Below, piece after piece: positions 48,772 through 62,100 of a stretch of 64,000 nucleotides of DNA. Source of the DNA: Plecoglossus altivelis (lineage: Eukaryota > Chordata > Actinopteri > Osmeriformes > Plecoglossidae); assembly GCA_036571765.1 (NCBI GenBank), contig BROE01000019.1, positions 3,088,722 through 3,152,721 on the forward strand, in the 5' to 3' direction. Numbering within the stretch: the first letter of the stretch is position 1; each line of letters opens with the position of its first letter. The translations under genes and the position numbers were made by a program. The notes below the pieces were generated by a model, which searched no databases, was not told the origin of the DNA, and saw only the letters and a program-made list of their open reading frames with translations.

Positions 48772-51700
48772 AGGTTACCATAGTTCATGCTGCTTCGTCT
48801 GTGTTTTGGCAGGACATCACTGGGGCACGGCTTCCTGCCTCGGCAGCCATTAACCCCTTTAGCAGGAAAACCCTCAACTTGCGAGAGCACAGCTGAGCAC
48901 CATGTACAGCATTTCCCTGGTGGCCACGCTTATCCACCACAGCAGACAGGCTTGGGAAAAAGGGAGAGTTTGAAAGAGAACTAGCACTTGTCAGACTGCT
49001 GTGATGTGTGATACAGGGAAGCTGTTGACGACTGTCGACGCAAGGTTCGAGGTTGTTTTTTTATTGCTCCGAATAGTTTATTTCCACGTCAGACAGCTGT
49101 TGCTGCTCTGCTATGTGACATATCATTCGGATAAGGTTGCCGACTTATCACGAAAAAATGAAATTGAAAACATTGCCGGGGAATCTTTAAGCCACGGTCA
49201 TTATCCGGTGCACATGTCCTCGGCCGTACAGCGTTGGTTTAATTTAGTTGATGGAGGTTCTCCCTGTGCTGGTTGAAGGGCTTATGGAAGGAGCTCTTCC
49301 TTCTGACCCCCTTCAACTGTAACTCTCTGGCCAGGGGTCCTCACTGCTCTCAGAGCCTGGGAAAGGGAGACAGAGAGAGGCTCGGGCCCCCACTTTAGAC
49401 CCAGAGGGAGACAGGGCCCACAATGTTTTCCAGAGATCCCCCGCATGCGATATTACCTCGCAGAGATACTGTTTTTGTTGTGTCTGTGTGCATGGTATGG
49501 GAAAATGTCCAGATGTGCGTGTGTGATTCTCACCATTGTCTGTATGTATGGGAGGGGGGGTGTGGGAGGGGGGGTGTGGAAGGGGGGGGGCATCTTCATA
49601 TGAATGCGTGCACATATTTCCTCCTGCAGACTTGGCAAAGGGTCTCACCCTAGGAACGCATGGAACCACGGGACTGCGTTGCGGGGTGAATTACCATAAG
49701 TTACTGCGTGAGCGAAAGTGCCGTTTTGATTTTCGAATCCATTTTCTGTCATCTTTTGCAGAAAAAAGCAGAAGAGGCTCATAAGATATTAGAAGGTCTG
49801 GGTCCTAAAGTCGAACTGGTAAGTGTTCGGAGTGGAGCATGTGAACGTGTGTTCATTTGCAGAAACTGCAGCCGTAAACAAACATGTTTGCATCGCTTGT
49901 ACAAAAAGCTAACGATCACATGACTTGCTCTTCTTCCCACCACCCTTTCTTTCAGCCTCTTTACAACCAGCCATCAGACACAAAAGTATACCACGACAAC
50001 ATCAAGACGTGAGTAGCGCTTAGTCACCTTGCATTGGGACGCCCTTTGGTAATCGCACAGCCCTGAGCGGTAGGGGTGTGGGGCAAGGGGAGATTCCACC
50101 ACTTCTGATGCTTGATGAGGTCTCTGACTAGGCCAAGAGGCTTCAGTGCTGTCTAATGACTGCTGAGTCACCAGGCCCTCTACGTGCCCTACTGGCACAG
50201 GCGCTACGCTGAGGGACAAAACCTCGCTGACCTAGCGTGTTCCTGCGAGGAGGCTTGCACATGTGCAGCCAGGGGCTCGGCGGGGGTTGAAGGCCGGCTC
50301 TTATCGTCTTGGAAGCGTGACGGAACTGCTCTGTCTGGCTCCTTATCAGACGCCAGCTGTGAGATTCCACTGCTGTACTGTACTGTACTGCCTCAGCAAC
50401 TGGGGAGCCAATGAGAATTTTCCTCCTTCCTCTCTGCTTTTTCTATTGGACAGTGAAGTGGGAGAGGTGCTTCAGGTGCTGTGAGGCAGGGGGGGGGGAT
50501 ATAGGGTATTTTAAACACCCATGGGCACTTCCCTGATGTATGTTTAGCTTGTGTTCTAAGCTTCTCTGTCACCAACCGTCTCTGGAGGAGGAGATCCCTC
50601 ACTGAATTGCTCCGCCCAAGATTTCTTCCTTTTTTTCCCTCCTCTACCAAGTTTGTCTCCCCCTTCTTCCTCTTTCTTCAGGGTTTAGGTTGGTTGAGGG
50701 GCAGTTCTATGGGCGCATGTGAAGCTCTCTGCTTGTTCCAAAAAAAGGGCTACACAAATAAAAATGTTGCGGATTACTGATTTATTGCGTAGATGAACTT
50801 GGTTGCGATTAGTAGTAGAAAGTTAGAGTTAGAGTAGAAAGTGCTAGCTTTCAATAACGTATCTCTCAGGTTTTTAGGTTGTTTCAAAACAAGTTTCCCT
50901 GCACCTGAAAATCCTCCTTAGTGCCCCTGGATATTTGGTCAAATTCGATGTTTGGGTTCCAGTGTAGAAGGCGGCTGTCAATCTCCATATGTGACAGTGG
51001 GTTATAGTGATTTAGCCACAGGGGAGACTACTTTTGTTGTTTTATTTCTTTCTTTTTTAGTGCTCCCTGCTTGGGGAAGTTTTCAGATATCCACCTGGCA
51101 CCCTTGATAATCTGTCTTTGGCCCAGCAACACATTTTGGCTTCTGCGTAGCTGCTTTCTGTGCTTTGATTCCCACACTTGATACACAATTCAGCAGTGTT
51201 TTGTTGCCTGGAAGTGTCCAGGGCGCCAGTGTTCAGCGGGCAAGCGGGCTACAATGACGTGTTTACCGGTCAAACACGTATCTGGTTGGAGGCTGTGCCA
51301 GCGGTGGACTTCCATCCAAGTTTCTGGCATGTTCTATAACTGGGCCTGTTTCCCCCCCCCCTCTTTGCAGTAATCAAGTGATGAGGAAGAAGCTCATTCT
51401 GTTCTTCAAGAGGAGGAACCACGCTCGGAAACAAAGGGTGAGTGTCTCATGCTGGGGGAGGGATGTAGAGGAAGGAAACTTCCAAGAATCTGGTGGATAC
51501 TTTGAACATGGCACAAAGGCGTGCGCACGCACCACACGCACACAGTCTCATGGTCATGAATGCATACACACCCACACACACACAAGCTGTTCTCTCGCTC
51601 AGAAAGGCCAAACTTACCAGGGGGGAAATGTTGCAGTTTATTGCAATCATAAAGCTCGGTCAATAGAGTTCCTTATATCGTTCGACATTTTGCAAATAAC

Positions 51701-54700
51701 CTTTTTTTATTTTTTATGGCGTATTTTATGGCAGAGATGATATCTTTTTATGTCAGCTTGTTATCCTGCAAAGACATGCCTGACTTGCTGTTTATTTCTA
51801 AACTGAAACAACATGCAGCTGTGCACATACATACGATCATTTCAATTCCCTTGTCGTGCAATGTCAACTTACTCCCTGTATTAAAAGGAGAGGCCACACT
51901 GACGTTTTCTTTCGACCAAAAGAAGGTCCGTACGAAAATAAATAAATAGCCCGTCGTAAACGAACGACCATAAATCATCGGTCGTTTCAACATTATCATA
52001 ATAATTTCGTCGTCGACAGCCTTTGTCAGGCCAGAAGTGGAGTTTGTCATCTCAGTAGCATATAGAATGGCTGGAAGCCTGGGCCTGCACTGTAAATGGC
52101 CTTTTTACATGGTAAATGATTCATGTCACGGTCAACAAGTTCCCTAGCCTAGGCCCAGCGGACGACGTTTCACGTCATGCACTCATTCAGCCTATTAAGT
52201 TGGACGAAATAGCGGAAGAACCCGTTTCACATCAAAGCAACAGGCCTCTGAGACATGGCCGCCAAACCACTCAGTCTTTCTTATCAGCCAAGCTCACAAT
52301 TTAAATATAGTCTAATCAACCCATGTGGAAGTGTTTTCCCTTTTTCGCAGCAAAGGCATGGTTCAGCGAGTGCAACCTTTAGCTGGCAGCTCCCAGGCAG
52401 GGTCAGACAGACCTTTTTGGAGACCGAACAATGGCGAGAGTGCGCCTGGCCCCCTGCCAGGAGGAAGGTGCACTGTTTGGCTCTCCCCGTTGAGAGTGGG
52501 GAAAACAAGGCTTTATTGTCCTCCCTTGATGGGACGCTCTCCATCTCCCCACGGCTCTCTCAACATTTAACCGTTTACGCCTCCGCAAGGCCTGCCCGTG
52601 TAGTAAAAAGGCTCTCAAGTTGTCCTCGCGCAACCTCTTGTCCTCCACCGAGTCTTTAAGCCGTATTTGCGAACCCCCCCTCCCCCCACCCCTCCTCAGA
52701 TTGCAGACGATGTCATGCGGGGCCACTCTGAATCCCAACCTTCGCTAAAACCCCCTTTTTCCCCCACGTCGGTGTGTTCGGCATCCAGGAGCAGAAGATC
52801 TGCCAGCGCTATGACCAGCTGATGGAGGCGTGGGAGAAGAAGGTGGAGCGCATGGAGAACAACCCGCGCCGCAAGGCCAAGGAGACCCGCACGCGCGAGT
52901 ACTACGAGAGGCAGTTCCCTGAGATCCGCAAGCAGCGGGAGCAGCAGGAGCGCTTCCAGAGGTAGGATGGAGGGGGGAGGGAGGAGGGGAGGAAAGGAGG
53001 GAGAGAGGAGGGAAATGGGAGTGTGGGAGAGGAGAGGGAGAAGTGGGAGAGAGATTAGGGAGAAATTGAGGGTGAAACCTGTTGTGGAGACAGGGCTGCG
53101 ATGAACTACACCCACTGTCCAAGGACCTTTCTGGCTCACGTTTCTGTCTGGCTGTGGCGAGCAGGAGGACGTGGTCACTGCCCTGCAGCTTGGCTTATCA
53201 GCCAGGCTAGGTGTCCTCCTGCCCCAGGGCACTGTGGGACACGGCAGGCAGAGTCCAGCCTCTGGCTGTTCCAGGCACCCCAGACTTGGCGTTTTCTCTG
53301 AAACAGCCCAGCGAGGGTTTGCAGGTCAGAGATGTTTGTTCAGACTGTTGCTATACAGTGGGAACAGGAAACTAGTGATTGGTCATGTCTGGCACGTTTG
53401 TACTTTGGGATCCATTTCCTAGATATACTGTCATTTATAGCCAATAGCAAAAGTTTGGGTTTAACACATGAAGATGACCTCAAATGGAACAAAGTGCCAG
53501 TCATTCCGAGTAGCACTTAAAAAAGTTAATTTCTGTCTAGAACGTTGGGAATTAAATGAACTTTTGTTTTTATTTCCGTGATCTTCGCCAGACAGGATGT
53601 ACAGATCCCAACATAGAAATTGTATTTTGAACCTAACTTGAAAAAGGCTAGGGAGGTGGATCCTGAAATCCGGAATGTTGAAATAAGCGAATTTGGCTGA
53701 CCTCACGGTTCCCTGCTTTGTGTGCAGATGTCCAGAAGCTGGCTTCTGCCAACGTCTCTGTTGAGCTGGTCTTCCCCCTGTTGTACAGTTGCAGCACACA
53801 AGGCCCTGAGGGAGGGGAACACCATGATATGTCACCTATACCCTGCTGAGGTTGCGTTGGGTCACAGGAATGCTAGGCTAGTAGGACGTTTAGTGAAGGT
53901 TCTTCTTCATTGATACTTGTTTTACTCTAAGTACTTGTCCTACTTGTCCGCCTGTTCTGTGACAAGCCTACATGTTCATACGTTGAGCCCGTATAGTTTT
54001 TACCTCAGACTAATGGATGCCAGTGAAGTCCACCTGGTGCAACACCGATAAAGATGAAGGAGGACAGCTTAGCATTGCAGTGTTGCAGTTCGCTTGACAG
54101 TATAGTGAATGACCAATAGACCAGAATTTCCACAGAAAAGGGAGATGGGGCGGTAGGCTTGTCAGTCGACTCATTTCGTCCTGGTTTTCCTCCACCTATA
54201 GGGTTGGCCAGAGAGGAACTGGCCTATCTGCAACCATCGCAAGAAGCGAGCACGAGATTTCGGAAATCATCGACGGCCTTTCCGAACAGGAGGTAGGTGA
54301 CGGTCAACAATTAACCGGCCTTTCGCGATGAACGTAACCGTCAATCTTCGTCGATAGTTGTTGAATCCCCTAACCCCCCCCTCCCCCCAAACTCCCTCAT
54401 CTTTCCAGAACAACGAGAAACAGATGCGACAGCTATCCGTCATCCCACCCATGATGTTCGACACGGAGCAGCGGCGGGTCAAGTTCATCAACATGAACGG
54501 GCTGATGGACGACCCCATGAAGGTGTACAAGGCCCGGCAGTTCATGAACGTGTGGACCGAGCACGAGCGGGAGATCTTCAAGGAGAAGTGAGTTCCCGTT
54601 GATCTGGAAGGTTCTGTGGAGGTTTGCCATGTGGACGCGAATGGACGGTAGCTTATGATCAGACCTTCGCTGTGGACGATGGCGATGATGACACTGGCCT

Positions 54701-57700
54701 GTGTTTTGAGAGGCTTTACTTGGCAAAGCCTTCAAATGGCTGGAGACCAATGAGATTCCAGAACGATCCCCTAGGTCACTAAGATCTCTCAGATTTGGCT
54801 TATATAACGTGCATACTAGAATAATACGAAACAAAGGAGCCATCTTGATGCCTATCATTCCTCCTCCTTGCTACTAAGCAAGAACTTATGAAATGCTGGA
54901 ATATTTATTGACTTAATGCCTGCACCGAATGGAAAATAGCGAAGTACCTTCGGCCGTTAGCAATTTTCTTTAAATAGAAGTGGCGTCTTTTCTAATGAGT
55001 ATTTAATAATAATAAATAAACGACAGAACAACAGAAGCATGTTGGCGGCTCAGCTCACGGCTGTCTTGTATGATGATTTTTCCTCAGGTTTGTTCAGCAC
55101 CCTAAAAACTTTGGCCTCATCGCTTCCTATCTGGAGAGAAAGGTAATCTGAAGGCTCTTCCTGCTGTTTGCTCTCCTCTGATATTCCCACCCAACCCCTG
55201 CATTCTTCGGTCTGCTCGTGATTACATGTTTAAAAAAAACAAAACAATTTTTCATGTGCTCGTGTCCCTGCGTTGTCTGTGAACGTCAACACCAATAAAC
55301 ACACGAGAGGGTGTGTTTGTTTACAGGCACAGGGCTGTTCTGTTTTGACTCTAATGTCGTCGCCCCCCCCTCCCCTTCCCCCTGCAACTTTTTCCGAGGC
55401 AGTGTGTTTCCGACTGTGTCCTGTTCTACTATCTCACCAAGAAGAACCAGAATTATAAGACCCTGGTGAGACGCAACTTTGGAAGACGGAGAGGCAGGAA
55501 CCAGGTGAGTTCTGCGCTCGGAGGAGACGGCGCTGGGCGATCTCAGATCATGTTTCGATTTCGAAGCTGCAGCTGGGTGTCTGCTTAGTTTTTTGGTATT
55601 TTTTGGTCTTCGTTTCCAAGGGCTAAGCAGACCCTTGTTATACTCTCCAGTGCATCATGGAAATGACTTGGTGTTCACTGTGAAGTGACGTTTGCAGCAG
55701 GAGGCCCTCTAGTGTCCAAGCCTGTGACTGGCTGGTGATGGCAGTCCTTCTCCTCCTCTCCCTCCTCCTCTTTCCTCGTCTGCTTCCTCTCTCCCAGGAC
55801 AGGCAGCTCTCCTTTCAGTTTTGGAGGGGGCTGCAGAGGCGGTCCGGGGGGGGGGGCTGTAGAGTGTAAGGGTTGGGAGCGGTGCCTCTTGATCCGAGGG
55901 CGGCGGGGTCGGCTGATTTATGGGGCAGCCGCTGAGCTGCAGACGCTCCAAGGAATCTGTTTTATCTGCCTGCCACAGTCAGAAGGCTCCGTGTTGCTCT
56001 CCAGGGCCTGAGGCGGAGGGAGGGGGAAAAACTGAAAATAGTCAGACTCTCCCCCTCTCTCTTCCTCCCCTCCTCTCTTCCCCCTCTCCCCTACTCTCTT
56101 CCCCCTCTCTCCTCCTCTCTTCCCCTCCCTCCTCTCTCCCCTCTCCTCCTCTTTTCTCCCTCCCTCTTCTTCCCCTCCTCTCTTCCTCCCCTCCTCTCAT
56201 TCCCCCTCTTCCTCTCTCCTCCCCTCTTCCTCTCTCTTGTTTGCTCGCTTTCTTTCTCTATCGCTCTCTCGCCCTTCCGCCTCTCCCTCTCGCTGTGTAA
56301 ACGTCGACGTCCAGTCTCCTCCTCCCCTCTGGTGAAATATGTCGATGCGTAGCAGCGGTCTCTCGATCCGTGTTTGTATTTTGAGGCTCGGCTCGGCCGA
56401 GCGGTCACGCGCCGGACTGTTAGTCACTCGTCTTCTGCGCAGCCCGAGTGACAAAGTCTCGCCTCGTCTCACGCTGGGTGAGTTACCGCCACTTTGAAAA
56501 GCCCCGTCCACTTCAGAGCGAAGCTATTACCAACCTGTGGCCACAGGGGCCCTTTTGCAGGAGCTCTGGGAGCGATTACAGCAGCACGGTTACATATCGT
56601 TAACCTGTAATCACAAGACCCAAGGTTTTCTGCCTCTTTAGTTCTTACGCTGCCATCCTGGCCTGCGCGTTACAACTCTACAAGTGTTAACCCTGTTGCA
56701 GAACGTGGGCTCGAGCCCGTGAGGGTTTTCCATTGGATGCGAGGCAGCGTGCTGAATGTGGGTTAGCGTTACATAAGCGCAGTAGACCCTGGGGCGCGTG
56801 TTGACACAGCATATGCTTGCAGCCTTTTCCAGCCACTGCCAGAGGTGAGCAGAGGCCAGGTTGGGGGGGGGGGGGGGGGGAGGGCGGGGGCATGTGGAGG
56901 AGTGGAGGGTGACAGCCACAGCACATGGGGCTTGTAATGCCTCCGCTCCCTTCTCAGAGATAAGTGTGTGTGTGTGTGTGTCTATAGTGGTGTGTTGTGT
57001 GCAGTGTTGCATTACCAGAGGGCCACATTTAGTTACATTTTTCTGTGATACTTTACTTTTTTTGCATGTAATAATTCGACCGGTAGTGTGAGCAAAGTGT
57101 AGTCGATGGGTTATACTTGAAACTGGCCGAGCAGCTGTTGATAGAATAGTGTTCTGCTATCAGCATGCGGCTTGTCATCCTTGTGTTATGATTAGTCACA
57201 CTCTGCACTTGAACACCATCTTTATACTAATCTGTGTACACAGGCTTAGATGACCCGCTGACATCTGTAGATGCCGCGATGACACAAACACACAGCTTTA
57301 TTTCGGAACAGCCCAGATTGGATTTCCCCCTCTGCTTTTCATCTGACATCCTGGTGGTGGTGGTGGTGGTGGTGGTGATGGTGGTGGGGGAGGAAGCCTG
57401 GGGGAGAGGGGGGGCATCCTCCTGGGGCAACGCCAGAGGAACAGCCCCCCCTCTCCCCCAGGCTTCCTCCTGTCTGGATGCTGCCCCTGGCTGGCTGCTA
57501 GGCCGGAGCATTCTGTGTGTCTGCTATGGGGACTCCCTGGCCCAGCCAGACACACAGGCCAGATTACCAGTGGGAATTCACCGTCTTCTTGTTCCGTCTT
57601 ACTACTAGTTCTGCCGTGTGTGTGAACGTGAACGAGTGTGCGTCACTCTCTTCACTAAGTCATTTTCTTCACATGGGCTTTTGTCGAGCTTATCTCTGCT

Positions 57701-59069
57701 GGCATGCAAGACCTACTGCTGTAGGGTGGAGTGGACTTCCCCTCTCCTGAACGACCACAGATCGTACGCGCGCGTGTCTATAAACAAGATTGTGTTTGCT
57801 CTCGGGTTCGAACCCCTCCCCCTTTCATAAGAGAAGTCTGAACGATGTGGATGACTGGAGCACTACTGGCCTGTATTCCAGTCTCCACAGACAGGATGAC
57901 CTACTCCCCGACCTTCTACCCCCCCCCCCCCCCAGGACCCTCTCCACAGTGCTCCTGGAACAGAGGGCTCTCTGTCTGAGCTGGAAGGCCCAGATCACAA
58001 GCCTGGCTGTGGGGGTCACTGGATGGATGCGCTGGTCCAGCCGCCAGCAGTCTGGTCTCTGTAATGCAGCCGCATGCTGTCAGAGCATTGGCAACCCTGA
58101 GCGTGGAAACGGACAAGCTTTGGGCTTCGTTGGTTCAGCCTGTGTTTCTCAGACGCCGTTTGTCTGTAGTAATTTTTTCGGATCGTGTTGTAAATTAGGC
58201 TAGCTAACTGAATGCGGCCTTGTCTTGGAGTTATTTTCATTGTGCATGTAGAGGTTTTGAAGCCATTGACTCATAGCGCTGCAATACGCATAGAGGCATA
58301 GAGCTGCACTATGCATAGAGGCATAGAGCTGCACTATGCATAGAGGCATAGAGCTGCACTACGCATAGAGGCATAGAGCTGCACTATGCATAGAGGCATA
58401 GCACTGCACTACGCATAGAGGCATAGAGCTGCACTATGCATAGAGGCATAGAGCTGCACTATGCATAGAGGCATAGAGCTGCACTATGCATAGAGGCATA
58501 GAGCTGCACTATGCAGAGGCATAGAGCTGCACTATGCATAGAGGCATAGAGCTGCACTATGCATAGAGGCATAGAGATGCACTATGCATAGAGGCATAGA
58601 GCTGCAATACGCATAGAGGCATAGAGCTGCACTATGCAGAGGCATAGAGCTGCACTATGCATAGAGGCATAGAGCTGCTCTATGCATAGAGGCATAAAGA
58701 TGCACTATGCATAGAGGCATAGAGCTGCACTATGCATAGAGGCATAGAGATGCACTATGCATAGAGGCATAGAGCTGCACTATGCATAGAGGCATAGAGC
58801 TGCACTATGCATAGAGGCATAGAGATGCACTATGCATAGAGGCATAGAGATGCACTATGCATAGAGGCATAGAGCTGCACTATGCATAGAGGCATAGAGC
58901 TGTCAGTACCCCAGGCATCAGCTGCTGCACGAGAAACACAAAAAGTAAAACTCCAAATCTTGCACTATGTTAAGGAGCTGAAAATGAGTGAAAGAGGGGG
59001 AGAGACAAATGATTGCCAGCTCTGGCAGCTTGTATAAGCTGTCCACCACACAAGGTTTTTCTCTCTCTG

Positions 59070-59103
<34 letters not shown>

Positions 59104-62100
59104 CTCTTGCACTCTTTTTCTCGCCCTCGCGTGGAAACTCCCCCTCGTCAGAGCGGAGTGGTACGTCCCGGCGATCTTACAGGCCCAAATAACTGGCTGT
59201 TCTGCTGCGAGTGCCAATCAAAGAAGAGCACTCGACAGGGATTACCTCGAGTGACCCCCCGCAATAGATTAGAGCGTGCATGTGAGATGGGCGATTCCTC
59301 AGGCGGCTTAAGCGACCCGATGACACGCTTTCCTGGAATATGTGCGCCTGCTCCCCAGCCAGGGCCCCCCTTCTGAGGAGCTGAGCTATGGTGCTCTCCT
59401 GCTACGCTAGCACGAGCGCTAGCCCCGCCGCTCCCCAGTACTGCTGGCGCTGCCATGGAGGCACGGTGGGACCACACTCGCGCAGGTTAACCCCTGAGCA
59501 GGGGCTTCTCCCGGGGAGAAAGGCGTTCTCCAGCCACAAATGAGCCGACAGGTACGTCTGCGGGGGCTTGGAAAACTTGCGCGCTTCTGATAGCATTTCT
59601 TTCGTTTTTTAAATTTTATTTATTTTTTATTAAATTTTTTTAAATCTTTTTTTAATAGCGTGGAGTCTCTTGATGTGTGTGCGTGTGTCTCGCTCGTTGA
59701 ACCCTTCCTCTCTCTCTTCTTCTCACTCTTGTTAATCTTTTTTTCTCCCCCCCTCTCCCCTCGCTCCCCCCTCTTGGCGTCGTCTCCTTCCCCTTCTTCA
59801 ACAGTACCTTCGTGGTTGCTTCCCCCCCCCTTACTACCTTCGTGTTTCTCCCCCCCTTCACAGTATCTTAGTGTTGTGGCTCTCCCGCTCTTCAAGTACC
59901 TAGTGTTGCTCCCCCCGTCTTCACAGTATTTCGTGTTGCTCCCCCTTCACGAGTACTCGTGTTGCTTCCCCCTCTTCACAGTACCTTGTGTTGTGGCCCC
60001 CCCCCTTGCACATAACCTTCCTGTTGCTCCCCCCCTCTTCACAGTACTTCGTTGTGCTTCCCCTCCCCCCCCCCCCCACATCGTTTGACATGGCCGCAGC
60101 CGTCCGTCAACGTTGACAGGGGATGCAGGCTTGTTGTGCCCAGACGTCCTCTCGCAGACCATCAGGGACTTTATTTAGGGAGTCGAGACGTGCCGCGCGT
60201 ATCTCAGGCCATCACGGACGTTCCGGGGGGCTGAGCCGAGACTGCGATCGAAGGCAGTTAGTGGTCTTTTTCATCTTGTTCGACGCGCAGATGTTGGCGT
60301 TGAAGGATGCAAGCCACACTTTTTCCTTTCCCCTTTGGACTCGGGGGGGTAAAGCCAGAGTTAGGGTTTTTTCGCCAGAGGTGAACGAGCCTGCAAAGGG
60401 TCTCTCTGCCCACGGCCCCCCCCCCCCCACTGGAGTGGAACTAGAAGTGTGACATCGTGGACAACACCTTCTTTCCACGTCTTGCGGTGTGTTTCGACGT
60501 GTTTTTTTTTATCGCGCTGCTTTTTGATATGGTGTTTGATAGCCTCCCCTCTTCATTTCACTGTCACCCTGTAGTTAAGCACCAACATCTTTGTATTTGT
60601 TGTTGAATTTCGTGTCAACAGACCAGTGTATCAATAGCTTGCATCCACAGAGCAACATCCAGCTCTCTGCTATGTCTTCTAGGTGGGACCATAAACTGAG
60701 TCTTCATAAAATGTGTGCTCCAGCAACTTAGTGAAACATTGGCTGCAGTGTGTGTGCGTGCGTGCGCGCGTGCGTGTGTCCAGCTGTCTGAAAGGTTACC
60801 TCCCCAGTAGAGCATAGTTCACTATGGTGGACATGGAAGTCTACCTGGTAATAACATGTTTTCTTTTCCTTTTTTAACTCTACCCCAAATCAAACTTGGA
60901 CATCTTGGTCGTTCTTCAATCGCAGGCCTCGTCTGAGCGAATTCGTTTCCATTCGGAAATCCTTTACAACGTGTAGAAGTAAACTTTTTGGTGGGTGGTG
61001 GGTGCATCGTCCCTCCCCACACCCCCTTAATCGCTAGGCACTTAAGGTCACCGAGCCGATCCCATTACCCTTGGAACCCCAAGCCCAGAAAGTTGTCACC
61101 AAAGCCTCTGTGACCAGGTGCCTAGCTGCCATTGGCACAGTAAACTGGATAATGACAGTGAGAGAGTGGCTGAGCCACTGATAATGACTCTTGACCGGAC
61201 TGCCTCTACGTGGCTCGACAGGGGGAGGAACCTGGTGCCTGAGGCATTTTAACAAGGTTTGTTCTTTCTCAATGCCAGTTCCAATGAACTAACTTGAACT
61301 TTGAATAGTCTGTTTATTTGGTAATTGGATCATAGGATCCCTAAAAAGGTCAGGATGCACCAAAATTGGGAGAGAGGAAATATCTGGCGCACATCTTGAG
61401 CCAGGAGGTCCATTTTTCGTTATCACCGGGGTTTATTTTTCACTCTTCTCTCCCCTCTGTGGAGTCGCTAAGGGCCCGAACAGATTCCTGTTCTGGCGCC
61501 CTGCCTGTGGTCGGAAAGAGGAACGTTGGCCTGTTCCTCTGTCATTTCCGAACCCAAACAGGTCCGGTGAATCAGCAAAAGAGGAGATGGGGGGGGGGGG
61601 GGGGAAGGGGCGGTGAGGGTTGGTTAGGAATTAACACTTGGAATATTCAGAGCAGGTCAGGGGGGGAAAATAAAGGTTCCGTCCAAAAACACAGCGGACC
61701 GCAGAACCACAGTGCTCCGTTGACTGTTGGCAGAACATCAGCGTTGCAGGCTGTAGTCTGTAGGGCACGCGCTGGCAGGAAGACCCTACCACTGCGCCTG
61801 GTATCTCCTGAAGCAGACTGGCAGGCACACCCTAACCCTGCCAGGCCTGCTCCGACGCAAGGGGGGGGCGGGCGCTGGGCCTGGCAGAGACGACCCCGAT
61901 TTGTTGAAAGCTGCCCCCTGTTATTTGTACGCAGTCATCGGGGCTGCATGTAGCCTTTTCCCCCCTGTCAAGACAGCCCATCCTTGCCCCCCTCCCACCC
62001 TTTCTATTTAGTTTGGTTATCTCACTCTGCCCCCCCCTCCCACCCTTTCTATTTAGTTTGGTTATCTCACTCTGCCTCCCCCCCTCCCCCACCTCACCCC

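Noticed and set aside
57795..57825. Perfect B-box-like GGGTTCGAACCCC
   Set aside because: No A box or cloverleaf upstream; a lone motif, perhaps from an old SINE.
58270..58905. Possible CRISPR-like array
   Set aside because: Direct 25-bp units without distinct spacers, in an intron of a vertebrate gene; it is a minisatellite.
59660..60088. 142-codon Pro/Ser/Leu-rich frame
   Set aside because: Produced by a degenerate C-rich minisatellite.
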